DNA of 64,000 nt from Nonomuraea solani (GCF_900108335.1 NZ_FNVT01000011.1:323880-387879), one strand, 5' to 3'. Positions 1 to 8,466 are shown, counted from the first letter of the stretch. Notes: generated from the letters alone by a model not told the origin. Translations and numbers: made by a program.

Positions 1-1256
1 CCGGTCACCTGACCGTAGGTCGCCTCCAGCCACAGGTAGTAGCTGTAGGCCTCGGACGTGGTCTCGTGCCCGTGGTCCGGCGCCTCGACCATGAACGTCT
101 CGATCGAGTGGTACGGCACGCCCTCGGGCGAGAAGTAGCCGTTGGCCGGGTCGTGGAGCTCGTTGTAGAGCTCGACGAAGCGCTGGACGTACTGGTTGTT
201 GCCCCCGACGTCGTCGTCCGCCTCGCTGACGGTCACGTCCACGGGGGTGTAACCGGTGGCGCTCACCCTGAAGACGGCCGAGCCGCTCGTGGTGTCGGTG
301 TCGTTGGCCGCGGCGATCGCGACGTTCTGCGCCGTGTTCCAGTTGGCCGGCGTGAACGTGCGGGTGGCGGTGCCCGACACCGTGAGGTCGGTGTCACCGC
401 TGGCCCGGGCGATGGAGACGGTCACGTTCGACGTGGGCGCCTGGGAGAGGCTCACCCCGAAGCTCGCGGTGCCCGCCTCGGGCACGGACAGCGTGGTCGG
501 GCTCACCACGAGCGCGGGGCCCGTGGGCGGCGAGACCGTGATCCCCACCGGTGAGGAGGTGGTGGTAAGGCCGGCGTTGTCGGTGGCCCTGGCGGTGATC
601 GAGTAGCTGCCGGCCGCGACGTTCGTCCAGCTGTAGCCGTACGGCGAGGACGTGTCGGTGCCGAGCAGCGTGGTGCCCTGGTAGAAGTCGACCTTGGCGA
701 CGGTGCCGTCGGCGTCGGCGGCGTTGGCCGCGATCGCCACGGTGGCCGGCGCGGTGTACGTCTGGCCGGCGGTCGGCGAGGTCAGCGACACGGTGGGCGC
801 CGTGCCGGTGCCGCCGCCACAGGTGACCCCGTTGACACTGAAGGAGGCCGGCTTCGGGTTCGTGCCGGTCCAGGTGCCGTTGAAGCCGATGTTGGTGGAG
901 GCGCCGGTGGCCAGGTTGCCGTTCCACGGCATGTTCGTGGCCGTGACGCGGGTGCCCGACTGGCTCCAGTTGGCACCCCAGCCATTCGGGGTGTACTTCT
1001 GGCCGGTGGTCGGGAAGTCGAACCCGAGTGACCAAGACGTCAGGGGGTCACCGGTGTTCTTCAGCGTGATGCTCGCGGTGAATCCCCCCTGGCCAGTGCC
1101 CCATTGGTTGGCCGTGTACTGCACGTCGCAGGCCACGGCCGCCTGGGCGGGAGACGCCGCCACGGCCGTGGTCGCGCTCGCTACGAGAACGAGGGTCGTG
1201 GCCACGGCGAGACGCCTCGATAAGCGCGACAAGAGGAGAGGAGGTCTGTACTTCAC
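1..1256 (-). CDS. GH48 cellobiohydrolase, N-terminal part (secreted, CBM2-linked)
   Basis: Secreted exo-cellulase of family GH48, acting processively on cellulose chain ends; the gene leaves the window at base 1. Reading from GTG at 1256 gives a signal peptide ending near SPAQA, a CBM2 cellulose-binding domain (about residues 38-140), an Ig-like domain (about 145-240), a Calx-beta-like domain (about 240-345), then the start of GH48, seen as LYNELHDPANGYFSPEG, YHSIETFMVEAPDHGHETTS and AYSYYLWLEATYGQVTG. The start is supported by GGAGA about 5 nt upstream; the nearby ATG at 1266 is out of frame and closes after four codons. It is divergent from the GH6 cellulase at 1524, with a palindromic operator just upstream. 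The family call is firm from the HETTSEAYSYYLWLEA block; the catalytic residues lie mostly outside the window. Confidence 0.9.
   Translation of the reverse strand, partial: MKYRPPLLLSRLSRRLAVATTLVLVASATTAVAASPAQAAVACDVQYTANQWGTGQGGFTASITLKNTGDPLTSWSLGFDFPTTGQKYTPNGWGANWSQSGTRVTATNMPWNGNLATGASTNIGFNGTWTGTNPKPASFSVNGVTCGGGTGTAPTVSLTSPTAGQTYTAPATVAIAANAADADGTVAKVDFYQGTTLLGTDTSSPYGYSWTNVAAGSYSITARATDNAGLTTTSSPVGITVSPPTGPALVVSPTTLSVPEAGTASFGVSLSQAPTSNVTVSIARASGDTDLTVSGTATRTFTPANWNTAQNVAIAAANDTDTTSGSAVFRVSATGYTPVDVTVSEADDDVGGNNQYVQRFVELYNELHDPANGYFSPEGVPYHSIETFMVEAPDHGHETTSEAYSYYLWLEATYGQVT
856..963. repeat. 108-bp perfect inverted repeat, copy 1 (CBM2 of GH48 gene)
   Basis: This stretch is, by eye, the exact reverse complement of 1802-1909. 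Both copies encode the same segment of the CBM2 domain (from the SGTRVTATNMPWNG region to FNGTWTGTN). Flanking CBM2 codons differ at synonymous positions, so the identity ends abruptly. Confidence 0.85.
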
Positions 1257-1280
1257 GGGATCTCCATGGGAGTAGGGGTG

Positions 1281-1294
1281 TGGGAGCGCTCCCA
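1281..1294. promoter_or_regulatory. CebR-type operator, GH48-proximal
   Basis: Perfect 14-bp palindrome TGGGAGCGCTCCCA, 25 bp upstream of the GH48 start. This matches the binding site known for CebR, the LacI-family cello-oligosaccharide repressor of streptomycetes. A second identical copy lies at 1483-1496. Inference: cellulose breakdown products induce both flanking genes. Confidence 0.85.
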
Positions 1295-1482
1295 AAGGGG
1301 ATTGTGGGTGACCTCCGGCGTATGTCAACGGAATGGCGTCGCGGTGACCCCCGTGTTTCCTCTCACCAGGCTGCCCGGGATGAAAGTTTCATCCATGTTC
1401 CGGGGCATTCAACGAGCATGCGGGGCGGCGGACACCTTCTCGGCGGACGTCCGCTGTACACGGCCCGCACCGCGGCTCACCA

Positions 1483-1496
1483 TGGGAGCGCTCCCA
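1483..1496. promoter_or_regulatory. CebR-type operator, GH6-proximal
   Basis: Second perfect copy of TGGGAGCGCTCCCA, 27 bp upstream of the GH6 start. With the copy at 1281 it gives each divergent cellulase gene its own promoter-proximal site; the two are 202 bp apart. The intervening sequence holds no gene. Confidence 0.85.
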
Positions 1497-1523
1497 GCCA
1501 TTCAATCCTGGAGATGATCGCTC

Positions 1524-3869
1524 GTGAGACTCCAACGCGGCCTCCGCAAATGGGCCGTGACCATGACCGCCGCGAGTGTCGCGGCTTTAGGGCTCGTCGT
1601 CGGACAGAGCACCGCCGCGAACGCCGCCGTCGCCTGCGACGTGACCTACACAGCCAACCAGTGGGGCTCAGGCCAAGGCGGTTTCACCGCGAGCATCACG
1701 CTGAAGAACACCGGTGACCCCCTGACCTCGTGGTCGCTGGCCTTCGACTTCCCGACCACGGGTCAGAAGTACACCCCGTCAGGCTGGGGCGCGAACTGGG
1801 CCCAGTCGGGCACCCGCGTCACGGCCACGAACATGCCGTGGAACGGCAACCTGGCCACCGGCGCCTCCACCAACATCGGCTTCAACGGCACCTGGACCGG
1901 CACGAACCCCAGCCCGGCCGCGTTCAGCGTCAACAACACCACCTGTGGCGGCACCGGCCCCACGACGCCGTCGGTGGTCACGTCCTCCAGCGCGGTCGCG
2001 GTCAACGAGGGCGGCACGGCGACGTTCACCGCCAGGCTCTCCTCCGCGCCGAGCTCGAACGTGACCGTCACCACCGCTCGGACCAGCGGTGACACCGACC
2101 TGACGGTCAGCTCGGGCGCCTCGCTCACCTTCACCCCGTCCAACTGGAGCACCGCGCAGACGGTGACCCTGGCCGCGGCCCAGGACTCCGACACCGCCGC
2201 CGGTACGGCCGCCTTCAGCGTCGGCGGCACGGGCGTCACCGGCGCCACGGTCAGCGCGACCGAGGTGGACGACGACGCCACCGTCGAGCAGTCGATCATC
2301 GTCTCGCCGACCGCGGTGACCGTGCCCGAGGGCTCCACCGGCACGTACTCCGTGCGCCTGGCCGCCCAGCCCACCTCCAACGTCACCGTCACCTCGGCGG
2401 CGGGCAGCGGCGACACCAACCTCACGATCTCCAGCGGCGCGAGCCTCACCTTCACCTCGGCCAACTGGAACACCGCGCAGACGGTCACCCTGGCCGCCGC
2501 GCAGGACACCGACACGGCCAACGGCAGCCGCACCTTCACCGTCGCCTCGACCGGCCTGACCTCGCGCACGGTCACCGCCACCGAGGCCGACGACGACGGC
2601 GGCCCCAACCCGACCCACGTCGAGAACCCGTACGCCGGGGCCACCGGCTACGTGAACCCGAACTGGAGCGCCAAGGCCGCGGCCGAGCCCGGCGGCTCGG
2701 CGGTCGCCAACACCTCCACGGCCGTGTGGATGGACCGCATCGCGGCCATTGCCGGCACCTCCGGCGCCATGGGCCTGCGCGCCCACCTGGACGAGGCCGT
2801 CAGGCAGGACGCCGCCAACGGCTCCGCGCCGCTGACCATCCAGATCGTCATCTACAACCTGCCCAACCGCGACTGCTCGGCGCTGGCCTCCAACGGCGAG
2901 CTGCTCATCGCGCAGAACGGCTTCAACCGCTACAAGGCCGAGTACATCGACCCGATCGCGGCCATCATGCGCGACTCCGCGTACGCCAACCTGCGCATCG
3001 TCACGATCATCGAGCCCGACTCGCTGCCGAACCTCGTCACCAACCTCAACGCCTTCGAGAAGTGCCGCGAGGCCAACGGCGCGGGCGGCTACCGTGACGG
3101 CGTCCGGTACGCGCTCAACCAGCTCCACGCCATCACCAACGTCTACACCTACATCGACGCCGCCCACCACGCGTGGCTCGGCTGGGACTCGAACTTCAAC
3201 CCGTCCGTCAACCTCTTCCACGAGACCGTCGCCGGCGCCACCGCCGGGGTGGACAGTGTGGACGGCTTCATCGTCAACACCGCCAACACCTCCGCCACGA
3301 CCGAGCCGTACTTCACCATCAACTCCACGGTGAACGGCACGTCCGTCAGGCAGTCGAAGTGGGTGGACTGGAACTGGTACATCGATGAGCAGACCTTCGC
3401 CACGGCCCTGCGCAACGCCCTGGTCGCCAAGGGCTTCCGTCAGGGGCTCGGCATGCTGATCGACACCTCGCGCAACGGCTGGGGCGGCAGCGCCCGTCCG
3501 ACGGGTCCGAGCACCTCGACCATCCTGGAGGACTTCGTCAACCAGTCCCGCGTCGACCGTCGCATCCACGCCGGCAACTGGTGCAACCAGAGCGGCGCCG
3601 GCATGGGCACCCGCCCGACCGCCAGCCCGGCCGCCGGCTTCGACGCCTACGTCTGGATCAAGCCTCCTGGCGAGTCCGACGGCGCCAGCCGGGACATCCC
3701 GAACGACGAGGGCAAGAAGTTCGACCGGATGTGCGACCCGACCTACACCGGCAACAGCCTCAACGGCAACAACATGTCCGGCGCCCTCCCGGACGCCCCG
3801 CTGTCCGGCCAGTGGTTCTCGGCCCAGTTCCGTCAACTCCTGGCGAACGCCTACCCGCCCATCAACTGA
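1524..3869 (+). CDS. GH6 cellulase (cellobiohydrolase type) with CBM2 and two Calx-beta-like domains
   Basis: Secreted GH6 enzyme that hydrolyses cellulose, probably exo-acting from the non-reducing end. Domains in order: signal peptide (about 1-34, ending TAANA), CBM2 (35-138), two Calx-beta-like beta domains (about 142-252 and 258-362), and the GH6 catalytic domain (about 370-781). GH6 signatures are YNLPNRDCSALASNGE and IIEPDSLPNL, the latter holding the proposed acid Asp; YIDAAHHAWLGW and CNQSGAGMG also fit. At 781 aa it is long only because of the two linker domains. The GTG start has GGAG about 10 nt upstream. It is divergent from the GH48 gene and shares its CBM2 sequence; exo- and endo-acting GH6 enzymes differ in loops I cannot judge by eye. 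A hairpin cluster and terminator follow it. Confidence 0.93.
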   Translation: MRLQRGLRKWAVTMTAASVAALGLVVGQSTAANAAVACDVTYTANQWGSGQGGFTASITLKNTGDPLTSWSLAFDFPTTGQKYTPSGWGANWAQSGTRVTATNMPWNGNLATGASTNIGFNGTWTGTNPSPAAFSVNNTTCGGTGPTTPSVVTSSSAVAVNEGGTATFTARLSSAPSSNVTVTTARTSGDTDLTVSSGASLTFTPSNWSTAQTVTLAAAQDSDTAAGTAAFSVGGTGVTGATVSATEVDDDATVEQSIIVSPTAVTVPEGSTGTYSVRLAAQPTSNVTVTSAAGSGDTNLTISSGASLTFTSANWNTAQTVTLAAAQDTDTANGSRTFTVASTGLTSRTVTATEADDDGGPNPTHVENPYAGATGYVNPNWSAKAAAEPGGSAVANTSTAVWMDRIAAIAGTSGAMGLRAHLDEAVRQDAANGSAPLTIQIVIYNLPNRDCSALASNGELLIAQNGFNRYKAEYIDPIAAIMRDSAYANLRIVTIIEPDSLPNLVTNLNAFEKCREANGAGGYRDGVRYALNQLHAITNVYTYIDAAHHAWLGWDSNFNPSVNLFHETVAGATAGVDSVDGFIVNTANTSATTEPYFTINSTVNGTSVRQSKWVDWNWYIDEQTFATALRNALVAKGFRQGLGMLIDTSRNGWGGSARPTGPSTSTILEDFVNQSRVDRRIHAGNWCNQSGAGMGTRPTASPAAGFDAYVWIKPPGESDGASRDIPNDEGKKFDRMCDPTYTGNSLNGNNMSGALPDAPLSGQWFSAQFRQLLANAYPPIN
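1802..1909. repeat. 108-bp perfect inverted repeat, copy 2 (CBM2 of GH6 gene)
   Basis: Exact reverse complement of 856-963, inside the CBM2 coding segment of the GH6 gene. It suggests recent gene conversion or duplication between the divergent cellulases; recombination between copies would invert the shared control region. Confidence 0.85.
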
Positions 3870-3918
3870 CACCCGCCCGCAGGGGTCTGGACACCCCGCT
3901 CCAGGCCTCCGACCAGCC

Positions 3919-4012
3919 AGAGGCGCCCTTGTACCGGCGCCTCTCACAGCCGGAGAGTCCCGCCTGACCCGGGACTCTCACCAGCCGGAGGGACCCGCCT
4001 GACCCGGGTCCC
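3919..4012 (+). other. Three consecutive hairpins downstream of the GH6 gene
   Basis: Three perfect stems in a row: AGAGGCGCC with GGCGCCTCT (3919-3944), GAGAGTCCCG with CGGGACTCTC (3953-3979), and GGGACCCG with CGGGTCCC (3990-4012). The second and third sit in near-duplicated units (AGCCGGAG...GCCTGACCCGGG), suggesting local tandem duplication. They lie between the GH6 stop and the terminator at 4027 and may protect the 3' end of the message; this role is inferred. Confidence 0.6.
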
Positions 4013-4026
4013 CCGCCTGCGGAAGG

Positions 4027-4056
4027 GGGCCCGGGCCAAGTGCCCGGGCCCTTTTT
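4027..4056 (+). terminator. Rho-independent terminator after the GH6 cellulase
   Basis: Ten-base perfect stem GGGCCCGGGC / GCCCGGGCCC with a 5-nt loop followed directly by TTTTT. It is oriented for the GH6 transcript, and the next gene (4120-4524) is convergent. Confidence 0.9.
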
Positions 4057-4119
4057 CCACGCCGGCCACCTTCCCCAAGGCCCTGCCGCCGGGGTGCTTC
4101 CACTTGCGCCCGTGGGACC

Positions 4120-4524
4120 TCAGCGGCGGCGGGCCTGGCGCCACTCGGAGACGACCTGATCCACATCAAAAGGCATCAGGTTGAGCGGCGGCCCCGGCAA
4201 CCCGGTCCGGATCGCCTCCCGAATCCGCTCGTTGATCTCCTCGACGATCCGCCGAGCCTCGGCCTCCGACCTGGCCCCCCGAGCCTCACCCAGCGCGACC
4301 TCAGCGTCCCTGCGCAACGCCAGCGTAGGCGGCAGCGCCATCGAGAGCCCTTCGCTCTCGATCTTCTGCTTGATCCACCAGTTCTCGTCGAGATGCCGGT
4401 CCAGCCCCGGCAACGGCTTACCGGCCCCCGGCAGGTCATCGAACGCGCCCCGCTCCTCAGCCTCCCGGATCTGCCGATCGATCCAGTTCTCGAAGGGCAG
4501 GTTCAGAGGCTTGCGCTCACTCAC
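4120..4524 (-). CDS. DUF1992 (DnaJ-homologue subfamily C member 28-like) protein
   Basis: Cytoplasmic 134-aa protein matching the DUF1992 domain, a family related by name to DNAJC28 but lacking a J domain; function unknown. The family pattern is visible as FENWIDRQIREAEERGAFDDLPG then GKPLPGLD and DENWWIKQK at residues 10-55. The rest is charged helix. It starts 13 nt after the stop of the folP-like gene upstream, so the two are probably co-transcribed. Nothing in the neighbourhood reveals a partner. Confidence 0.85.
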   Translation of the reverse strand: MSERKPLNLPFENWIDRQIREAEERGAFDDLPGAGKPLPGLDRHLDENWWIKQKIESEGLSMALPPTLALRRDAEVALGEARGARSEAEARRIVEEINERIREAIRTGLPGPPLNLMPFDVDQVVSEWRQARRR

Positions 4525-4537
4525 GTACGGAATCTCC

Positions 4538-5434
4538 TCACGCCAGGTTGTGATTGGGCGAAACCGGACCGCGCCACCCCAGCACGGCCTCGATCATGCG
4601 TACGGACGCGACCGTCGCGGCCACGTCGTGCACACGCAGAATGCGGGCCCCCTTGAGCACGGAGACGACGTTGACGGCGATCGTGCCCTCTTTCCGCTCG
4701 CCCTGGGGGCGATCGATCGTCTCCCCGATGAAGTCCTTGTTGGACAGCGCCACCAGCGTCGGATAGCCGATCGCGGTGATCTCCTCAAGCCGCCGCGTCA
4801 ACTCCAGCGAATGAAAGGTGTTCTTGTTCAGATCATGCCCGGGATCAATAATGATCTTGTCAGGGGCGACACCGGCCGCGAGCGCGTACGCGACCCGCTC
4901 CCGCAGAAACCCGGCCACCTCGGAAACCACGTCACCATAGCTGGGCCGGAAGACCCGCCGCCCAGGCCCGCCCAGGCTGTGGGTGACGATCACACCGACG
5001 CCCAGCGCGGCAGCGACCTCGGCCATCCCCGGCTCACGCAGGCCGTTGGTGTCGTTGATGACATCGGCGCCGGCCTCGACGGCGGCCCTCGCCACCTCGG
5101 GCCGGTGGGTGTCCACGGAGATCACGGCGTCGGTCGCGGCCCTGACCCGGGCGATGGCGGGGGCCACCCGGTCGATCTCCTCCGAAACGCCGATCCCCGC
5201 CTGGGCGGCGCTGAAGGCGAACCCGCCGATGTCCACCCAGTCGGCCCCGTCGGCGACGGCCCTGGTCGCGGCGGCGACCGCCTGGTCCAGCTCGTACGTA
5301 AGCCCCTGGTCGTGAAAGGAGTTGGGCGTCCTGTTGACGATGGCCATGATGGCGACCTGGCGGTCGAAATCGAACTCGCGCCGCCCAATGCGCCGGACGG
5401 GAGAGATGATTCCGGAGTTAGGCTCGCCGCTCAC
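4538..5434 (-). CDS. Dihydropteroate synthase family protein, FolP2-like
   Basis: TIM-barrel protein of the dihydropteroate synthase family (298 aa), whose classical members join a pterin pyrophosphate and p-aminobenzoate in folate synthesis. Here the usual start motif reads IMAIVNRTPNSF and later segments read IDPGHDLNKNTFHSLELTR and LSNKDFIGET. These resemble the mycobacterial FolP2 branch (Rv1207 type), which is reported not to have normal synthase activity, more than FolP1. None of the folE/folB/folK neighbours typical of the true folate locus is present; it pairs only with the DUF1992 gene. I therefore do not assign folP; the reaction is uncertain. Confidence 0.8.
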   Translation of the reverse strand: MSGEPNSGIISPVRRIGRREFDFDRQVAIMAIVNRTPNSFHDQGLTYELDQAVAAATRAVADGADWVDIGGFAFSAAQAGIGVSEEIDRVAPAIARVRAATDAVISVDTHRPEVARAAVEAGADVINDTNGLREPGMAEVAAALGVGVIVTHSLGGPGRRVFRPSYGDVVSEVAGFLRERVAYALAAGVAPDKIIIDPGHDLNKNTFHSLELTRRLEEITAIGYPTLVALSNKDFIGETIDRPQGERKEGTIAVNVVSVLKGARILRVHDVAATVASVRMIEAVLGWRGPVSPNHNLA

Positions 5435-5508
5435 GTGCTGTCCCTTTCGTCCCTTCGAGCCTACCTGTCACTCAGCCAGGTCAGACGGCCCGGGGACACG
5501 TCGAGGGA

Positions 5509-5982
5509 TCAGGCGGTGAAGCGGCCGAACGGGTGTCCTCCGGAGGAGCTGACCCTGATCCGGCGCATGGCCCTGGGGACTCCGTGATCGTGGCCACGCG
5601 GTAAGCGCATGGTGAGCCGGACCGTGGTGCCGCCGGGGCCGGTACGGAAGTCGGCCGCGTCGCACAACCGGCGGATCAGATAGATCCCCCGGCCCGTGTA
5701 GGACTGGTCGGAAGGCCGGCTGGCGCCGTTGACGTAGGCCGGGGGGATGCCCGAGCCCTCGTCGGTCGTCTCCGAGCGGATGATGCCGTCGACCGTCCAC
5801 AGCCGGAAGTGTCCGTGCCCGCCCGCGTGCTCGACGGCGTTGACGACACTCTCGTGCACGGCCAGGACGAAGTCGTCGAGCCGGGGGCCGTGCAGCCCGC
5901 AGTGCTCGGCCGCCTCGGCGACCGCGCGGCGCAGTTTCGTGACGTCGTCGAGAGCGAACGGCTGGGTCAGAAAGGTGCGCAT
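5509..5982 (-). CDS. Anti-sigma-factor-type ATP-binding protein (RsbW/SpoIIAB-like HATPase)
   Basis: Small cytoplasmic GHKL ATPase of the serine-kinase/anti-sigma type common in actinomycetes, expected to bind a sigma factor or phosphorylate an STAS antagonist. N box is seen as HESVVNAVEHAG, G1 as DEGSG, and the G2 region as GRGIYLIRRL. I place the start at ATG 5982 because GGAGGAG lies 6 nt upstream; an upstream in-frame ATG (6021) has no such site. 157 aa. No partner STAS gene is adjacent; one lies 13 kb away at 18811. The C-terminal tail after the ATPase domain is basic and unassigned. Confidence 0.85.
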   Translation of the reverse strand: MRTFLTQPFALDDVTKLRRAVAEAAEHCGLHGPRLDDFVLAVHESVVNAVEHAGGHGHFRLWTVDGIIRSETTDEGSGIPPAYVNGASRPSDQSYTGRGIYLIRRLCDAADFRTGPGGTTVRLTMRLPRGHDHGVPRAMRRIRVSSSGGHPFGRFTA

Positions 5983-6181
5983 GGCAGGCTCCTCCAGCCG
6001 ACGCGCAGGGTGAATAGACATGCCACATCACAAAGAGGTCAGGGTGAGGGGCCCGATGGGAATCGGCCCCCGAATGGCGATCCATGCGCTCCTCCGTGTC
6101 AGATCGACACGCAGGCCGCGCTTCAGGACCTCGCGTGATTTTTCCCCTTCCCCACGCAGAGGAAATTACACGCGGTCATCT

Positions 6182-7231
6182 TTACGGACGCCCGCCCACA
6201 CCGCTGGCCAGTTCCTTTATCCGGCCGACCGGCCCTCCGTCCGGGGCCAGCGGCGGGGTCTCCATGCCCGCGCCGTCGTGCAGCCCGTCGAACAGGTCCA
6301 GCATGGCCTCCTGCGACGAGTGCCGGGGCGACCAGCCCAGCACGTCCCTGGCCCGGTCCACCTTCATCACGGGGATGCGCAGGGCCAGCTCCAGCAGCCC
6401 GGGCGAGGCGGGCACGAGCCGCATGCGCCAGCCCGCGGCCACGGCCGCCTTGGCCACTCCCTTCGGGACCGAAACGGTCCGCGTGTCGAGCAGCCGGGCC
6501 AGGTCGTGCGCGTCGAGCACCGGCTCGGCGGCGATGTTGAACGGCCCTCTGACGTTTTTGGTCACGGCCAGCCGGTACGCCTCCGCCGCGTCCTCGGCGT
6601 GCAGCACCTGCAGCCGCAGCCCGGGAATGTCGGGCACGAACGGGATCCGCCCGGCCCTGATCAGCCGCCTCGGCACGAACGGCCCGCCGAACAACCTGCG
6701 CTGCTCGGTCGCCGCCACCCGCTGGAAGATGAACCCCGGCCGCATCCGCACCACCCGGATGCCGGGATGGTCGTTCTCGAAGACGTCGAGGACGCGCTCG
6801 ACGTACGCCTTCTCCCGCCCGTACGCCGCCCCGGGCCAGCCGTGCGTGGGCCAGCTCTCGTCCACAGGACGGTCCTTGGGCCCCGGTGAGTACGCCCCCA
6901 CGGACGAGGCGTGCACCAGCGCGCCCACCCCCGCCTCGGCGGCCGCGCGGAACACCCGCATACTGCCCAGCACGTTGGCCCGCCAGGTGACGGCGGGATG
7001 CCTGATGGGCTGGAACAGCCACGCGAGGTGCACGACCGCGTCGGCCCCATCGAAGATCCGTACCAGATCGGCGCCGGCCACGTCGGCCTGCCGCCACTCG
7101 GTACGGTCGACTCGCCAGGCGGGCAGCCGGCGCGCGACCCCCACGATCGAGGTCACCTTTTCGTCCGCGGCCAGCGCGCGCACCACGCTGGTCCCGACGT
7201 TTCCCGTGGCTCCCACCACAACGACTCTCAT
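6182..7231 (-). CDS. NAD(P)-dependent epimerase/dehydratase (extended SDR)
   Basis: Extended short-chain dehydrogenase acting on nucleotide sugars or related substrates; substrate unknown. Rossmann motif VVGATGNVGTSVV at the N-terminus, AYGREKAYVE carrying the YxxxK catalytic pair (about residues 140-150), and ASSVGAYSP for the Ser. 349 aa. An open frame continues far upstream, but that part is the shadow of the alcohol dehydrogenase; ATG 7231 begins the Rossmann fold at once. It follows the dehydrogenase by 53 nt on the same strand. About 200 bp of apparently non-coding sequence follows its stop. Confidence 0.88.
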   Translation of the reverse strand: MRVVVVGATGNVGTSVVRALAADEKVTSIVGVARRLPAWRVDRTEWRQADVAGADLVRIFDGADAVVHLAWLFQPIRHPAVTWRANVLGSMRVFRAAAEAGVGALVHASSVGAYSPGPKDRPVDESWPTHGWPGAAYGREKAYVERVLDVFENDHPGIRVVRMRPGFIFQRVAATEQRRLFGGPFVPRRLIRAGRIPFVPDIPGLRLQVLHAEDAAEAYRLAVTKNVRGPFNIAAEPVLDAHDLARLLDTRTVSVPKGVAKAAVAAGWRMRLVPASPGLLELALRIPVMKVDRARDVLGWSPRHSSQEAMLDLFDGLHDGAGMETPPLAPDGGPVGRIKELASGVGGRP

Positions 7232-7284
7232 GCGTGCACCGCTGCCCGCCTCCCCGGCCGCGAAACCCCTCTGACCTGCCACGA

Positions 7285-8466
7285 TCAGGGTTTCAGCAAG
7301 ATCTTCACGGCGCCTCCCGCTTTCTTCTGGAACATCTCGTACGCCATGGGCGCCTCCTCCAGCGGCAGCCGGTGAGTGGTCAGGTCCATGACCCCGAGCG
7401 GATCGGCGTCGTCGGTCACCAGCGGCATGAGCGCGCCGACCCAGCGCCTGACGTGCGCCTGCCCCATGCGCAGGGTGATGCCCTTGTCGAACATGCGCAG
7501 CATGGGCAGCGGGTCGGTCATGCCGCCGTAGACGCCGATGACCGAGATGACGCCGCCGCGGCGTACGGAGTCGATGGCCTGGTTGAGGGCCGCCAGGCGG
7601 TCGACGCCAGCGTTCGTCATCAGCGGCGCGGCCACGGCGCCGGGCAGCAGGCCGGTGAGCGTCTGGGCGATCTTGGCGGCGGGCGAGCCATGGGCCTCCA
7701 TGCCGACCGCGTCGATGACGGAGTCGGTGCCGCGCCCGGCGGTGAGCCGGCGGATCTCCTCCGGCACGTCGGTGACCTCGCTGGCGTCGATGACCTCGAT
7801 GTCGTGGCGGCGGGCCATCTCCAGGCGCGCAATGACGCCGTCGACGCCGATCACCCGGTGCCCGTGGTGGCGCGCGATGCGGGCGCTCATCTGCCCGATC
7901 GGCCCGAGCCCGAACACGGTCACGCTGCCGCCCTCCGGGATGTGCGCGAACTCGACGGCCTGCCAGGCGGTCGGCAGCACGTCGGACAGGTACAGGAAAC
8001 GTTCGTCCGGCGGGCCCTCCGGCACCTTGATCGGGCCGAACTGCGCCTCGGGCACCCGCAGGTATTCGGCCTGCCCGCCGGGCACCTGGCCGTAGAGCTT
8101 GGTGTAGCCGAACAGGGCGGCTCCCATGCCCTTCTCGCGGACCTGAGTGGTCTCGCACTGGGCGTAGAGCTCCATCCCGCACATGTGGCAGTGGCCGCAC
8201 GAGATGTTGAAGGGGATGACCACGCGGTCGCCGGGCTTGAGGTCGGTGATCGCGGCCCCGACCTCCTCGACGACGCCCATGGGCTCGTGCCCGAGGATGT
8301 CGCCCTCGGCCATGAACGGGCCGAGCACCTCGTACAGGTGCAGGTCGGATCCGCAGATTCCGGTGCTGGTCACCCTGATGATGGCGTCGTTGGGCTCCTT
8401 GATGAACGGGTCTCGAACCTCTTCGACCCGGATGTCCCGCTTGCCGTGCCAGGTGACTGCCTTCAT
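7285..8466 (-). CDS. Zinc-dependent alcohol dehydrogenase (formaldehyde-dehydrogenase-like MDR)
   Basis: Medium-chain zinc dehydrogenase, 393 aa. Catalytic zinc ligands are seen in STGICGSDLHLYE and GHEPMGVVEEVG; structural zinc cysteines in CGHCHMCGMELYAQC; NAD-binding glycine motif VFGLGPIGQM. The length and the segment with D-A-V-G-M-E-A-H-G fit the glutathione-independent formaldehyde dehydrogenase-like group. ATG 8466 is preferred (GAGGAG 7 nt upstream); an in-frame ATG at 8505 would add 13 residues. Real substrate unknown. Followed at 53 nt by the epimerase. Confidence 0.88.
   Translation of the reverse strand: MKAVTWHGKRDIRVEEVRDPFIKEPNDAIIRVTSTGICGSDLHLYEVLGPFMAEGDILGHEPMGVVEEVGAAITDLKPGDRVVIPFNISCGHCHMCGMELYAQCETTQVREKGMGAALFGYTKLYGQVPGGQAEYLRVPEAQFGPIKVPEGPPDERFLYLSDVLPTAWQAVEFAHIPEGGSVTVFGLGPIGQMSARIARHHGHRVIGVDGVIARLEMARRHDIEVIDASEVTDVPEEIRRLTAGRGTDSVIDAVGMEAHGSPAAKIAQTLTGLLPGAVAAPLMTNAGVDRLAALNQAIDSVRRGGVISVIGVYGGMTDPLPMLRMFDKGITLRMGQAHVRRWVGALMPLVTDDADPLGVMDLTTHRLPLEEAPMAYEMFQKKAGGAVKILLKP

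Noticed and set aside
1960..2610. Repeats in the GH6 linker as a CRISPR-like or tandem DNA array
   Set aside because: They are two coding Calx-beta-like domains, diverged at the DNA level and long, with no spacer pattern.
1779..3947. 722-codon open frame opposite the GH6 gene
   Set aside because: Arg/Gly/Val-rich shadow of a high-G+C coding strand; no domain, no start signal, and the GH6 protein is unmistakable.
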